Of a stretch of 41,497 bases of DNA, positions 9,314 to 18,162 are shown piece by piece; position 1 is the first letter of the stretch, and every line of letters begins with the position of its first letter. The stretch spans positions 1 to 41,497 of the forward strand of contig QFXJ01000010.1 in the NCBI GenBank assembly GCA_003402375.1, given 5' to 3'. Position numbers and translations under genes: made by a program. The stretch is from Candidatus Nitrotoga sp. CP45. Its GTDB lineage: Bacteria > Pseudomonadota > Gammaproteobacteria > Burkholderiales > Gallionellaceae. The notes under the pieces were generated by a model. It saw only the letters and a list, made by a program, of their open reading frames with translations, was not told the origin of the DNA and ran no database searches.

Positions 9314-9329
9314 CCCACCAAAAAGTGGG
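9314..9329 (+). promoter_or_regulatory. Second hairpin in the rpsA leader
   Basis: CCCAC (9314-9318) and GTGGG (9325-9329) form a five-base stem around CAAAAA, just upstream of the rpsA start at 9352. No strong Shine-Dalgarno sequence stands before that ATG. S1 genes commonly have a structured leader without a good Shine-Dalgarno sequence, used for autogenous control; that this hairpin serves such control is inference. Confidence 0.4.
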
Positions 9330-9351
9330 TTTGTCTTGGATATCTTTATAA

Positions 9352-11085
9352 ATGAATGCTAACGCTGCTGTAATTGAAAACGACCTGGAAAGTTTCGCCT
9401 CCCTGTTTGAAGAAAGTTTGACGCGCAAAGAAATGCGCGCGGGTGAGTTGGTCACTGCACATATTGTGCGCATCGATCATAATGTAGTGGTGGTGAATGC
9501 CGGTCTGAAATCTGAAAGCTTTATCCCTGTCGAGGAATTCTTCAACGCCGCAGGCGAAATTGAAGTAAAAGCTGGTGATTTCGTTACTGTAGCGATTGAA
9601 TCGCTGGAAAATGGTTACGGTGAAACCAAACTGTCGCGCGAGAAGGCTAAACGCCTCGCTGCATGGATCGAACTTGAAGAAGCGATGAAAGAAGGCAGAA
9701 TCGTTGAAGGTTATGTCAGCGGCAAAGTTAAAGGTGGCCTGACTGCCATGGTGAATGGCATACGTGCATTCTTACCCGGTTCGTTAGTGGATATCCGACC
9801 GGTCAAGGACACTGCGCCTTACGAAAATAAGACCATGGAACTCAAGATCATCAAACTGGATCGTAAGCGTAATAACGTAGTCGTTTCGCGCCGCGCAGTG
9901 TTGGAAGCAAGCCACGGAGCGGATCGTCAGGCCATGATGGAAAACCTGAAAGAAGGCGCAATTGTCAAAGGTATTGTTAAGAATATTACCGACTACGGTG
10001 CGTTTGTGGATCTAGGCGGTATCGATGGCCTCCTTCATATTACCGACTTGGCCTGGCGTCGTGTCAAACATCCATCTGAAGTACTGGCGGTTGGCGATGA
10101 AGTGGAAGCCAAAATACTTAAGTTCGACCAAGAGAAAAACCGTGTTTCTCTCGGTATCAAGCAGATGGGCGATGACCCATGGACTGGCTTGGAGCGCCGT
10201 TATCCACAAGGTACCCGACTGTTTGGTAAGGTGACCAACCTGACTGATTATGGCGCGTTCGTAGAAATCGAACAGGGTATTGAAGGTCTGGTGCACGTGT
10301 CCGAAATGGATTGGACTAACAAGAACGTTCATCCTTCCAAGGTGGTGCAATTAGGTGATGAAGTTGAGGTCATCATTCTGGAAATTGATGAGCAGCGCCG
10401 CCGTATCTCTCTTGGTATGAAACAGTGCAAATCCAACCCATGGGACGATTTTGCCTTGAACCATAAAAAAGGCGATAAAGTAAAAGGCCAGATCAAATCG
10501 ATTACTGATTTTGGTATTTTCATCGGCCTGGAAGGTGGGATCGATGGTTTGGTACATTTGTCTGACCTTTCCTGGTCTGTACCTGGCGAAGAAGCTGTAC
10601 GCAATTATAAGAAAGGTGATGAACTTGAAGCGGTGGTACTGGCAATTGATGTAGAGCGTGAGCGCATTTCGTTAGGCGTCAAACAAATGGATGGCGATGT
10701 CTTTAATGGTTATATCGCAACACACGATAAGGGTAATGTAGTAAACGGTGTAGTTAAGGCAATTGATGCCAAAGGCGCAACGATTACCCTGGATGGTGAT
10801 GTTGAAGGTTTCCTCAAGGCTTCTGAAGTGTCTACTGACCGTGTTGAGGACATCCGCAACCATTTGAAGGAAGGCGATACAGTGAAAGCTATGATTATCA
10901 ACGTAGATCGCAAAAATCGTGGCATTAATTTGTCGATCAAGGCCTTGGACAAGACAGATGAAGTGGTAATAATGCAGAAATCTGCTCCACCTGCTGTAGA
11001 CAACACATCTACTACGGCCGGAACGACCAACTTGGGTGCCTTACTTAAGGCTAAAATGGAAACCAGCAAGATTGACGCACAGTAA
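9352..11085 (+). CDS. rpsA: 30S ribosomal protein S1
   Basis: The 577-residue protein has six S1 RNA-binding repeats at roughly 28-95, 115-180, 200-270, 285-355, 372-445 and 460-530. The middle repeats show the hallmark [18 protein letters not shown] and [19 protein letters not shown] strands. The protein binds mRNA leaders and delivers them to the small subunit. Length and order fit the proteobacterial protein. The ATG at 9352 is preceded by AT-rich sequence without a clear ribosome binding site, as is common for this gene. It is followed 12 bases later by ihfB, the usual proteobacterial order. Confidence 0.98.
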   Translation: MNANAAVIENDLESFASLFEESLTRKEMRAGELVTAHIVRIDHNVVVVNAGLKSESFIPVEEFFNAAGEIEVKAGDFVTVAIESLENGYGETKLSREKAKRLAAWIELEEAMKEGRIVEGYVSGKVKGGLTAMVNGIRAFLPGSLVDIRPVKDTAPYENKTMELKIIKLDRKRNNVVVSRRAVLEASHGADRQAMMENLKEGAIVKGIVKNITDYGAFVDLGGIDGLLHITDLAWRRVKHPSEVLAVGDEVEAKILKFDQEKNRVSLGIKQMGDDPWTGLERRYPQGTRLFGKVTNLTDYGAFVEIEQGIEGLVHVSEMDWTNKNVHPSKVVQLGDEVEVIILEIDEQRRRISLGMKQCKSNPWDDFALNHKKGDKVKGQIKSITDFGIFIGLEGGIDGLVHLSDLSWSVPGEEAVRNYKKGDELEAVVLAIDVERERISLGVKQMDGDVFNGYIATHDKGNVVNGVVKAIDAKGATITLDGDVEGFLKASEVSTDRVEDIRNHLKEGDTVKAMIINVDRKNRGINLSIKALDKTDEVVIMQKSAPPAVDNTSTTAGTTNLGALLKAKMETSKIDAQ

Positions 11086-11097
11086 GGAGTGATAGGA

Positions 11098-11385
11098 ATG
11101 ACCCGTTCTGATCTTATCGCGAAGTTGGCGGAGCGTTATCCGCAACTATTGGCCAAGGATACCGATCTGGCAGTTAAAGTAATCCTTGATGCCATGGCGG
11201 AAACCTTAGCGCGGGGAGGACGCATTGAAATCCGTGGTTTCGGCAGTTTTGCGCTGAACTATCGTCCACCGCGGATGGGACGCAATCCAAAATCTGGTGA
11301 TAAGGTACAGGTTCCGGCCAAGTATGTGCCGCATTTCAAGGCGGGGAAGGAATTACGTGAACGGGTTGATTACACACCTTCCTGA
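11098..11385 (+). CDS. ihfB: Integration host factor subunit beta
   Basis: The 95-residue product has the HU/IHF fold: an N-terminal helical dimer part ([16 protein letters not shown]) and the DNA-bending arm with [20 protein letters not shown]. The intercalating proline lies in the NPKSG turn. With the alpha subunit it bends DNA at specific sites and affects transcription, recombination and replication. ATG 11098 is chosen because AAGGAG at 11084-11089 lies eight bases upstream; a GTG at 11089 would overlap that site. It lies just after rpsA and is probably cotranscribed with it. Confidence 0.97.
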   Translation: MTRSDLIAKLAERYPQLLAKDTDLAVKVILDAMAETLARGGRIEIRGFGSFALNYRPPRMGRNPKSGDKVQVPAKYVPHFKAGKELRERVDYTPS

Positions 11386-11538
11386 AGTCTGTTCTAAAGT
11401 TTTTTAGAGAGCCCGGGGCAGTTTAGTCGTAAGTATTATTTTGTAATAACAAAGTTGGCGGCCTGTCGCAAGATAGTGCCGTCAATTTTTTGCTCATTCG
11501 TACTTACTAGTGCAACAAAAAATTATTGCAGGTGAATT

Positions 11539-11844
11539 ATGCGCTATATGATTTGGTTGTTGCGTACAGTATTATTTTTTGTTCTTCTTGGTTTTGCCAT
11601 AAAGAACGATCAACCTGTGGTATTGCACTATTTTTTTGGCTATGAATGGCAAACATCACTGATACTTATTCTGTTTCTTTTTTTTGCCGTGGGTGTGAGC
11701 GTCGGTGTTCTCGCAGTGCTGGGCAATATTTTTCGGCAGCGCAGGGAAATTGCCATCCTAAAACGCGAGCTGCGCCTAAAACGCGAGCTGCGCCTAAAAA
11801 ACAAACTTGTCAATGTTAACGATGTTAACCTGGATATTTCATGA
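11539..11844 (+). CDS. lapA: LapA-type (DUF1049) inner-membrane LPS assembly protein
   Basis: The 101-residue protein has two membrane segments (about 6-22 and 40-62) and a basic cytoplasmic tail, the layout of LapA/YciS. LapA acts with LapB in controlling LPS synthesis at the inner membrane through LpxC turnover. An AGGTG site precedes the start. The tail contains an exact 18-base tandem duplication encoding the repeated hexamer LKRELR, which lengthens the basic helix. lapB follows after 190 bases. Family assignment rests on topology and neighbourhood together. Confidence 0.88.
   Translation: MRYMIWLLRTVLFFVLLGFAIKNDQPVVLHYFFGYEWQTSLILILFLFFAVGVSVGVLAVLGNIFRQRREIAILKRELRLKRELRLKNKLVNVNDVNLDIS
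11757..11799 (+). repeat. 18-bp tandem repeat inside lapA
   Basis: The unit CCTAAAACGCGAGCTGCG occurs at 11757-11774 and again at 11775-11792, and the first seven bases recur at 11793-11799. It is in frame and adds six residues per copy, so changes in copy number would not break the gene. Confidence 0.9.
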
Positions 11845-12005
11845 ATTGATATGGTCATTGACTGACGATGTTGTACCTACTATGCAAGATATAGATTTTT
11901 CCGGACGCGGCATATATTGCCCTTCCCTTCTAAATTTTTCTAACAAATAAAATTTTGTGTAACTTTAATAATCGGTTTATAAAATACTTAGGCTGATTAG
12001 TTACA

Positions 12006-12011
12006 TATAAT
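12006..12011 (+). promoter_or_regulatory. Possible -10 element upstream of lapB
   Basis: A perfect TATAAT lies 24 bases before the lapB start, in an AT-rich stretch. No good -35 hexamer is visible 16-18 bases upstream, so this is only a candidate. It would allow lapB-pyrF to be transcribed apart from rpsA-ihfB-lapA. Confidence 0.3.
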
Positions 12012-12034
12012 ATTTTTAATCTAATCTGTCATTT

Positions 12035-13210
12035 ATGGAATTTGAGCTGTGGATGCTGCTGGTTTTTCCGCTATTTTTTGGTATGGGCTGGCTAACAGCG
12101 CGTATTGATATCAAGCAAATGTTATTTGAATCCAGTGCGCTGCCGCGTTCCTATTTTCAAGGACTAAATTTCTTGCTCAATGAGCAACAGGATAAAGCAA
12201 TCGAGGCGTTTATTGAGGTAGTCAAGGTTGATCCACAGACAATTGAATTGCATTTTGCGCTAGGCAGTTTGTTTCGCCGCCGTGGCGAGGTAGACCGCGC
12301 CATTCGCATGCATTTGAATTTGATTGAACGCGTCGATCTAGAAGAAGACAAGAAACAACAAGCGTTATTTGAGTTGGCGCAAGATTACCTTAATGCCGGA
12401 ATATTAAATCGCGCCGAAGAGCTATTTCTGAAATTACAAGCTACATCCTATGCCAAGGCCGCGTTAAATTTTTTACTCGAGTTATACCAAAAAGAAAAAG
12501 ATTGGTTTAAGGCGATCGACGTGACACAACGTTTGACTGTGTTATGCGGTCAGCCGCATGGTAAGGAAGCTGCCTTTTTCTATTGTGAACTGGCTGCCGC
12601 AAAGTTGGCGCAACAGAAAATCGATGCTGCCCGTATTCATCTGGAACAGGCACTGGAAGCCAACCCTCAGTCAGTGCGCGCCACGATGATGTTAGGCGAC
12701 ATGGAAAATTCGGCGCAGCATTTTTCAAACGCCATTGAAATCTGGCAGCGTATCGAACAACAGAACCAGCAGTATCTGCCCTTGGTGGCTGAACGTCTGC
12801 TACAGGCATATCGTCAAACTGGGCGTGTAGATGCAGGAATAGACAAGTTACAGACCTATTTAAGTAAACATCCCTCATTGGATTTGATGAACGTGCTATT
12901 TGATGCCATCCTGCAACGTGATGGGGCTGAAGCGGCATATAGGCTAGTTCGTGATGAATTGCGGCGCAATCCTATACTGCTTGGTCTAGATAAGCTGCTT
13001 GAGGCGCGTTTGCTGGGTGTATCAAGCGAACACCGTGCTGATGTGGAGATGGTGAAAAATTTAGTGCACCAACGTACGCGAATGCTGGCAATGTACCGGT
13101 GTGCTAATTGTGGTTTTAAAGCACGCCAGTTTTATTGGCATTGCCCGGCATGTCATGGTTGGGAAACCTATTCGCCACGCAGAAACGAAGAAAATGGATT
13201 AAACATATGA
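12035..13210 (+). CDS. lapB: LPS assembly protein LapB (TPR plus rubredoxin-like domain)
   Basis: The 391-residue protein has an N-terminal membrane anchor (about 3-20), repeated tetratricopeptide helices from about 35 to 330 ([20 protein letters not shown] is one clear unit), and a C-terminal metal-binding knuckle [15 protein letters not shown]. This is the layout of LapB/YciM. LapB binds FtsH and directs LpxC proteolysis, so limiting LPS synthesis; the rubredoxin-like part packs on the TPR domain. The length matches the E. coli protein. It overlaps pyrF by four bases (ATGA at 13207-13210), and LPS glycosyltransferase genes follow, which fits the role. Confidence 0.96.
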   Translation: MEFELWMLLVFPLFFGMGWLTARIDIKQMLFESSALPRSYFQGLNFLLNEQQDKAIEAFIEVVKVDPQTIELHFALGSLFRRRGEVDRAIRMHLNLIERVDLEEDKKQQALFELAQDYLNAGILNRAEELFLKLQATSYAKAALNFLLELYQKEKDWFKAIDVTQRLTVLCGQPHGKEAAFFYCELAAAKLAQQKIDAARIHLEQALEANPQSVRATMMLGDMENSAQHFSNAIEIWQRIEQQNQQYLPLVAERLLQAYRQTGRVDAGIDKLQTYLSKHPSLDLMNVLFDAILQRDGAEAAYRLVRDELRRNPILLGLDKLLEARLLGVSSEHRADVEMVKNLVHQRTRMLAMYRCANCGFKARQFYWHCPACHGWETYSPRRNEENGLNI

Positions 13211-13908
13211 GCGACCCTAAAATAATTATCGCTCTTGATTACGCCGATACGCAGCCTGCACTGGAATTGGTGGCACGGCTGGAGCCCGCAATGTGCCGTC
13301 TCAAGGTGGGACTGGAATTATTTACCACGGCAAGGTTTCAATTGATCGAACAACTAATGCAGCGTGGTTTTGAAATATTCCTTGATCTTAAATTTCATGA
13401 CATCCCTAATACAGCCGCACAAGCATGTAAAGCTGCCGCTGAATTAGGCGTGTGGATGGTCAACGTTCATGCGCTAGGTGGGCGCCAGATGATGGAAGCG
13501 GCGCGCGAAGCAATGAGCTTGTATACCCAACCACCTAAACTGATTGCCGTGACAGTGCTTACCAGTATGGCACAGGAAGATTTGGCCGACCTGGGGATTG
13601 TAACGACTCCTGCAGAGATGGTGCTGCGTTTAGCTAAGCTTGCGCGTGATAGCGGGTTGGACGGTGTGGTATGTTCTGCACGGGAGGCTGCTTTGCTGCG
13701 CCAGCACTGTGGAAGTGAATTCTGTTTGGTTACGCCGGGTATTCGTCTGGCCGATGCTGCTGCCGATGATCAATCACGCGTTATGACGCCATGTGCCGCA
13801 CTGGGTCAAGGCGCGGACTATCTGGTAATTGGCCGTCCCGTCACCCGTGCCGCCGATCCGTTACAGGTACTACAGAGTATTATTAAACAAATCGGAGAAG
13901 TGGTATGA
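13207..13908 (+). CDS. pyrF: Orotidine 5'-phosphate decarboxylase
   Basis: The 233-residue TIM-barrel enzyme makes UMP from OMP in the last step of pyrimidine synthesis. The active-site segment is [12 protein letters not shown] (about residues 58-69); LKVGLELF lies upstream and TPGIR and VIGRP near the end. ATG 13207 is chosen because it overlaps the lapB stop (ATGA) and gives the normal [14 protein letters not shown] start; reading in from 13135 would add an artificial N-terminus. The lapB-pyrF pairing is common in proteobacteria. Confidence 0.97.
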   Translation: MSDPKIIIALDYADTQPALELVARLEPAMCRLKVGLELFTTARFQLIEQLMQRGFEIFLDLKFHDIPNTAAQACKAAAELGVWMVNVHALGGRQMMEAAREAMSLYTQPPKLIAVTVLTSMAQEDLADLGIVTTPAEMVLRLAKLARDSGLDGVVCSAREAALLRQHCGSEFCLVTPGIRLADAAADDQSRVMTPCAALGQGADYLVIGRPVTRAADPLQVLQSIIKQIGEVV

Positions 13909-14038
13909 ATTCCTCTTTACCGTTATTTGAATGTATTGCTTGATCATCGGCCATACCTAGTTGGAAACACTATTGTTTGAGTAGCCTTAATCATGATTTT
14001 GTTCCATTTAAAATTTGAATCTAAATAACCATGCAATT

Positions 14039-15238
14039 ATGAACTCTGCATTCCGGCGCGATTTATTGCCCCAAACAATTCTATCTCTTTTGCCGCTAAC
14101 GTTATTTTTTCCAGTTGGTATAATATACACTGGCATCTTTTTGTTTCTATTTAGCTTATTGTATTCTGGAGATTATCGGTCGAAATGGTTGACCGTTAAA
14201 GAGAGTCCACTTTTTTGGCCTATTCTGGGTTTATCTGCAATAACATGCTGTGCCGCAATTTTATTGGAACGGCCTCAAAATTCCTTCTGGTCAGGTTTTT
14301 TCCACTATCAAATTTATATTGTTTTGTTGTTTTTTATTAGTATCGGATCAGGAGATTGGCAAAAACGGGCAGTCATGGCTTTTTTTGTTGGCGCGCTCTA
14401 TGCAGCAACGCTGTATTACCTCAATCTATTGCAGGTACTTCCAAACATAGAAATATTTGCGAATTATCTGGTTTATCGAGGAAACAAGTCTATTTTGCTT
14501 GGTATTTTGCTGGCAATCGCTGCTGGATGGATGTTGTACGAAATGGCATCACTTACTGATCGCCGGTGGCTTTGGTTGAGGGTTTCAGCATTTTTATATG
14601 TTGTAATCGCATTGTTATTTCTTGCCAAGTCGCGCACTGCCAGTCTGATTTTTGTCTTGTTGTGTTTATTATTTTTTTTGAAATATCTCACAATGTCTTG
14701 GCGTAGCGTGCTCTGGATATTTGGGTTCGTATTGTTGCTTACGGTTACCTGGCTATCTGCATCGAATTTGCGTTTGCGCACCATCGGTACAATAGATGAT
14801 ATTAATGCCTTTTCACAAGGCCAACAAATAAGTGATGATGGCATTCGATTAGAAATGTATAGCGTTACCTCCAAAATTATTGCTGAAAAACCATGGACGG
14901 GCCACGGAATAGCAACTTGGCCATCGCAGTATCAAAAACATGCCAAAGGTTTGCCCAGTGAAGGGACACGTACCCCGCACAATGATTACCTGTTTTACAC
15001 TGCCGAAATTGGATTAATCGGATTGGCTGCCTTGCTATGGATATGGGTGACCCAATTGACCGTTGCATGGAAAATTGGTGGCGCCCCTGGTATGTGGCTA
15101 GGTATGTTGGGGATAGCCATCATGGTTGGCGGCATGTTTAATGCTATCTTGCGGGATGCGGTATTCGGCATGCCATTTATGATTTTACTTGCCATTCCGC
15201 TGGCTGGTGTGAAGCGTAATCACGTCCGAGCAATATGA
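14039..15238 (+). CDS. O-antigen ligase family membrane protein
   Basis: About 400 residues with roughly ten hydrophobic segments. A large loop in the C-terminal third contains GHGIATWPSQYQKH and TPHNDYLFYTAEIGLIGL, the Wzy_C/WaaL-type signature with a conserved histidine. Ligases of this type join undecaprenyl-linked glycans to lipid A-core at the periplasmic face. Protein glycosylation ligases and O-antigen polymerases share the fold and cannot be ruled out. ATG 14039 is preferred to the in-frame TTG at 14015, but neither has a clear ribosome binding site. It overlaps the next glycosyltransferase gene by four bases (ATGA at 15235). Confidence 0.82.
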   Translation: MNSAFRRDLLPQTILSLLPLTLFFPVGIIYTGIFLFLFSLLYSGDYRSKWLTVKESPLFWPILGLSAITCCAAILLERPQNSFWSGFFHYQIYIVLLFFISIGSGDWQKRAVMAFFVGALYAATLYYLNLLQVLPNIEIFANYLVYRGNKSILLGILLAIAAGWMLYEMASLTDRRWLWLRVSAFLYVVIALLFLAKSRTASLIFVLLCLLFFLKYLTMSWRSVLWIFGFVLLLTVTWLSASNLRLRTIGTIDDINAFSQGQQISDDGIRLEMYSVTSKIIAEKPWTGHGIATWPSQYQKHAKGLPSEGTRTPHNDYLFYTAEIGLIGLAALLWIWVTQLTVAWKIGGAPGMWLGMLGIAIMVGGMFNAILRDAVFGMPFMILLAIPLAGVKRNHVRAI

Positions 15239-16008
15239 CGCAAGAAACTGAAAAATCAGTAACTACGTCCTATGTCGGCACTGACGAGCGTGTCATTTTG
15301 TGTATGAAATGGGGCGTTAAGTACGGCCCGGAATACGTCAACAGACTATACGCGATGGTGACACGGCATCTGCGTGGGCCGTTTCGTTTCGTCTGCTTAA
15401 CTGATCGAAGTGAAGGTGTGCGCGCCGAAGTGCAGTGTTTACCTATTCCTGATTTGGCTTTACCCGAAGGTATTCCTGAGCGCGGTTGGAAAAAACTGAC
15501 CACCTTCGAAGCTAACCTACACGGATTACACGGCACCGCGCTGTTTCTCGACCTTGATGTAGTGATCGTCGATGACATTGACTGCTTTTTCGAGCAACCG
15601 GGCGAATTTCTGATCATCCACGATTGGAAGCGGCGTTGGCGCATTACCGGCAATTCTTCAGTTTATCGCTTTCGTCTTGGCGCACATGCTGAATTGTTGG
15701 CCGAATTCCGGGCAAAACAAGTTGATGTACGACATAACTTCCGGCATGAACAGGCATTCCTCTCTGACTGGTTGCATCGCCAAGGGAAGTTGAGCTATTG
15801 GCCTGATGCTTGGTGCCGTAGTTTCAAATATCACTGTATTCCCCGTTGGCCTTACAACTATTGGTCTGCCCCAATTATTCCAGAGAGTGCACGCATCCTG
15901 ATTTTTCATGGTGAAGTCAACCCACCCGATGCGCTGGTTGGACGGCGTAACCGAAGGTTCCGATACGTGCAGGCCGCACCCTGGATATCTAAGCATTGGA
16001 CTGAATGA
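15235..16008 (+). CDS. Putative glycosyltransferase (DxD type)
   Basis: The 257-residue soluble protein has an ILCMKWGVKYGPEYVNRL start and a central FLDLDVVIVDDID segment, whose acidic cluster fits the metal-binding DxD motif of a GT-A glycosyltransferase. A later HDWKRRWR..NSSVYRF stretch and IFHGEVNPPDA near the end resemble GT8-like proteins of LPS clusters. The donor and acceptor sugars cannot be read from the sequence. The ATGA overlap with the ligase gene implies cotranslation and a shared role in LPS or another surface glycan. Confidence 0.75.
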   Translation: MTQETEKSVTTSYVGTDERVILCMKWGVKYGPEYVNRLYAMVTRHLRGPFRFVCLTDRSEGVRAEVQCLPIPDLALPEGIPERGWKKLTTFEANLHGLHGTALFLDLDVVIVDDIDCFFEQPGEFLIIHDWKRRWRITGNSSVYRFRLGAHAELLAEFRAKQVDVRHNFRHEQAFLSDWLHRQGKLSYWPDAWCRSFKYHCIPRWPYNYWSAPIIPESARILIFHGEVNPPDALVGRRNRRFRYVQAAPWISKHWTE

Positions 16009-16083
16009 AATCTCCATGAAACGTATATACATTTTCTTTAGCTTGAGAAACTGCGTCCATCACGCTAATCAAATGGCATTGAT

Positions 16084-16992
16084 ATGAGCAACCCGACTGC
16101 AACACAGCCCAGTATCGTGCGTACCGAAGTAATCGTTTCAACTTATAACAATCCAATGGCACTGAACTATGTGCTACTAGCACTAGCCGGCCAGCGCAAC
16201 GCTGACTTCAGCGTGTGCGTAGCGGACGATGGATCCGGCGAACCAACGCACGCGCTACTTGAAAGTTGGAGTCGCCGTCTCAGCCCGATTCCGCTGCGCC
16301 ATATTTGGCAGCCAGATGACGGTTTTCGTAAAAACACTATCTTGAACAAAGCGATCAACTCGTCACAAGCGGATTACCTCATCTTCATCGATGGCGATTG
16401 TGTCGCCCGCCCTGACTTTATTGCCAACCATATTGCGCGCCGCACCGAGGGGGTTTTTCTTTCCGGTGGAATGATTCGTCTGCCGGATAGATCGACTTTA
16501 GCACTATCGGAGCAAATTATTGCCAGTGGCGAGGTTTTCCGGCTGAACTGGATCGTCGCACAGATAGGACTGGGAAAACTCAGCGTGCTGCTCAAGGCAG
16601 CAGTATTGCCGATGGCCTTAGCGAGCAAGCTTGAATGGCTCTCACCAGTCAAGCGCACTTGGAACGGCGCTAATAGTTCCGCTTGGCGTCGCGACCTGAT
16701 TGCAGTTAACGGTTTCGACGAGTCATTAAAATACGGCGCCGAAGATGTGGAGATGGGTGTGCGCCTGAATAACTATGGTGTTGTCGGGCAACATATTCGC
16801 TACAGTACTTGTCTGCTACACATTGAACATTTACGTGGTTATGCCGACGCTAATATTGTGCAGCGTAATAAAGCATATGTACGTGAAGTAAGGAAGAGTG
16901 GCATCGACTGGACCGCTAATGGCATTGTCAAGCTTGCCGCGCGACCAGCAGCGGAAATTGAATACGACCAATTACTTTCTTCTGGGAGATAA
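16084..16992 (+). CDS. Glycosyltransferase family 2 protein
   Basis: The 302-residue GT-A enzyme begins EVIVSTYNNPMALNYVL and has the nucleotide-sugar motif VADDGSG near residue 48 and the DxD-type IFIDGDCVARPDF near 100. The C-terminal NGANSSAWRRDLIAVNGFDE..GAEDVEM is typical of GT2 enzymes with a galactosyltransferase-like C-terminal part. It probably adds one sugar to the LPS core or O-unit in the cytoplasm. It lies 75 bases after the preceding glycosyltransferase and 32 before the next. Confidence 0.87.
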   Translation: MSNPTATQPSIVRTEVIVSTYNNPMALNYVLLALAGQRNADFSVCVADDGSGEPTHALLESWSRRLSPIPLRHIWQPDDGFRKNTILNKAINSSQADYLIFIDGDCVARPDFIANHIARRTEGVFLSGGMIRLPDRSTLALSEQIIASGEVFRLNWIVAQIGLGKLSVLLKAAVLPMALASKLEWLSPVKRTWNGANSSAWRRDLIAVNGFDESLKYGAEDVEMGVRLNNYGVVGQHIRYSTCLLHIEHLRGYADANIVQRNKAYVREVRKSGIDWTANGIVKLAARPAAEIEYDQLLSSGR

Positions 16993-17024
16993 GCTGTGCG
17001 TATCACTACAGAAATTAACAGCGC

Positions 17025-18038
17025 ATGAAGCACGCATCAATTGTAGTTGGCAGGCATAAGCGGAATGATATTTTTAAGCCTGGGGCTGGCCCTAATGGAG
17101 GCGAGTTTCATATACCGTACCGTTTGTTGCGTGAACTCTTTCTGGAAGCCGGGATCGAGCTTTCAACCGCCGATATGAACATTGGCCGTGAAGTAATATT
17201 TGAACTGCATATTAACGCGCGGCGTCGCTTGCCAAAATGCCCAGCCTACGCATATCTATATGAAGATCCGATTATTCGGCCACTCAACAACCAGATGGCG
17301 CAGTTACGTCGTTACCGTAAGGTATTTACATCGAATGAAACACTAATCGATGGCAAACAAATCTTGTGCTTGGATTACCCCAACGATTTAAGTTTACGGC
17401 CAATGCCAAGTTTTATCGAACGTGATTTGTTTTGCGTGATGATTGCGTCAAACAAAGCGCTACTACATCCTCATCCCCATAGCTTGCATGATAATCGCAT
17501 TGAAATTATTCGCTTTTTTGAAGCGCAAGCTCCTGAGCTGTTTGCGCTATATGGCAAGGGCTGGGACATCCCAGCGGTGCGCCCCGGCCGAACAGGACGT
17601 CTTATTAAGCGTATGAATGAATGGCGTGCCCGTATTGCCCCCAGCCGACCATTCCCAAGTTATCGCGGGACAGTGTATACAAAATCAGAAGTTTTGGATC
17701 GCGCCAAATTCTCAATTTGTTACGAGAATTCACGTGGCAGCCCAGGCTATTTGACCGAGAAAATTTTTGATTGCTTTACCAGTGGCTGCATACCGATTTA
17801 TATCGGTAGCACGCGCAAAACAGCGCTCATTCCAGAGGATTGTTACATCGATGGCGATTGTTTTAATAGCTCTGCGGAGATGTTGAAATTTTTACAATCA
17901 ATCGATGCTGTCAGCCACGCGCGCTATCAAGCGGCAATCCAGCGCTTTCTGGCCGGACCAGACAGCGTGCGATTTACCAATGTGTATTTTTGCCAATCGC
18001 TAGTGAACGTTGTAATGGCTGATTTAATGGCGGCATGA
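17025..18038 (+). CDS. Glycosyltransferase family 10 (fucosyltransferase-like)
   Basis: The 337-residue protein contains FSICYENSRGSPGYLTEKIF followed by DCFTSGCIPIYIGS (about residues 228-265). This is the conserved GDP-sugar binding core of alpha-1,3/4-fucosyltransferases (GT10). It therefore likely transfers L-fucose, or a related GDP-linked sugar, onto the surface glycan built by the neighbouring enzymes. The N-terminal 150 residues, which set acceptor choice in this family, are not recognisable. No GDP-fucose synthesis genes are in the window. It is the last gene of the ligase-glycosyltransferase run. Confidence 0.85.
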   Translation: MKHASIVVGRHKRNDIFKPGAGPNGGEFHIPYRLLRELFLEAGIELSTADMNIGREVIFELHINARRRLPKCPAYAYLYEDPIIRPLNNQMAQLRRYRKVFTSNETLIDGKQILCLDYPNDLSLRPMPSFIERDLFCVMIASNKALLHPHPHSLHDNRIEIIRFFEAQAPELFALYGKGWDIPAVRPGRTGRLIKRMNEWRARIAPSRPFPSYRGTVYTKSEVLDRAKFSICYENSRGSPGYLTEKIFDCFTSGCIPIYIGSTRKTALIPEDCYIDGDCFNSSAEMLKFLQSIDAVSHARYQAAIQRFLAGPDSVRFTNVYFCQSLVNVVMADLMAA

Positions 18039-18110
18039 ATACTAATTTCCCTGATAGGCTGCACGTTTATTAAACGCTTGTAGTTTAGGTTACGTCGCAG
18101 AATTCAGATT

Positions 18111-18135
18111 ATCTTGGATACTGATCATCCAAGAT
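18111..18135. repeat. Perfect 9-bp inverted repeat upstream of the DUF5648 gene
   Basis: ATCTTGGAT (18111-18119) and ATCCAAGAT (18127-18135) flank a seven-base spacer, 27 bases before the next start codon. There is no T run, so an operator or leader hairpin is as likely as a terminator for the glycosyltransferase operon. Confidence 0.55.
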
Positions 18136-18162
18136 CTACAAAATATCAGCGAGGAGTACACA

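Noticed and set aside
13135-13206. Longer pyrF start
   Set aside because: It lies within the lapB C-terminal metal-binding domain in another frame; ATG 13207 gives the conserved start and an ATGA overlap.
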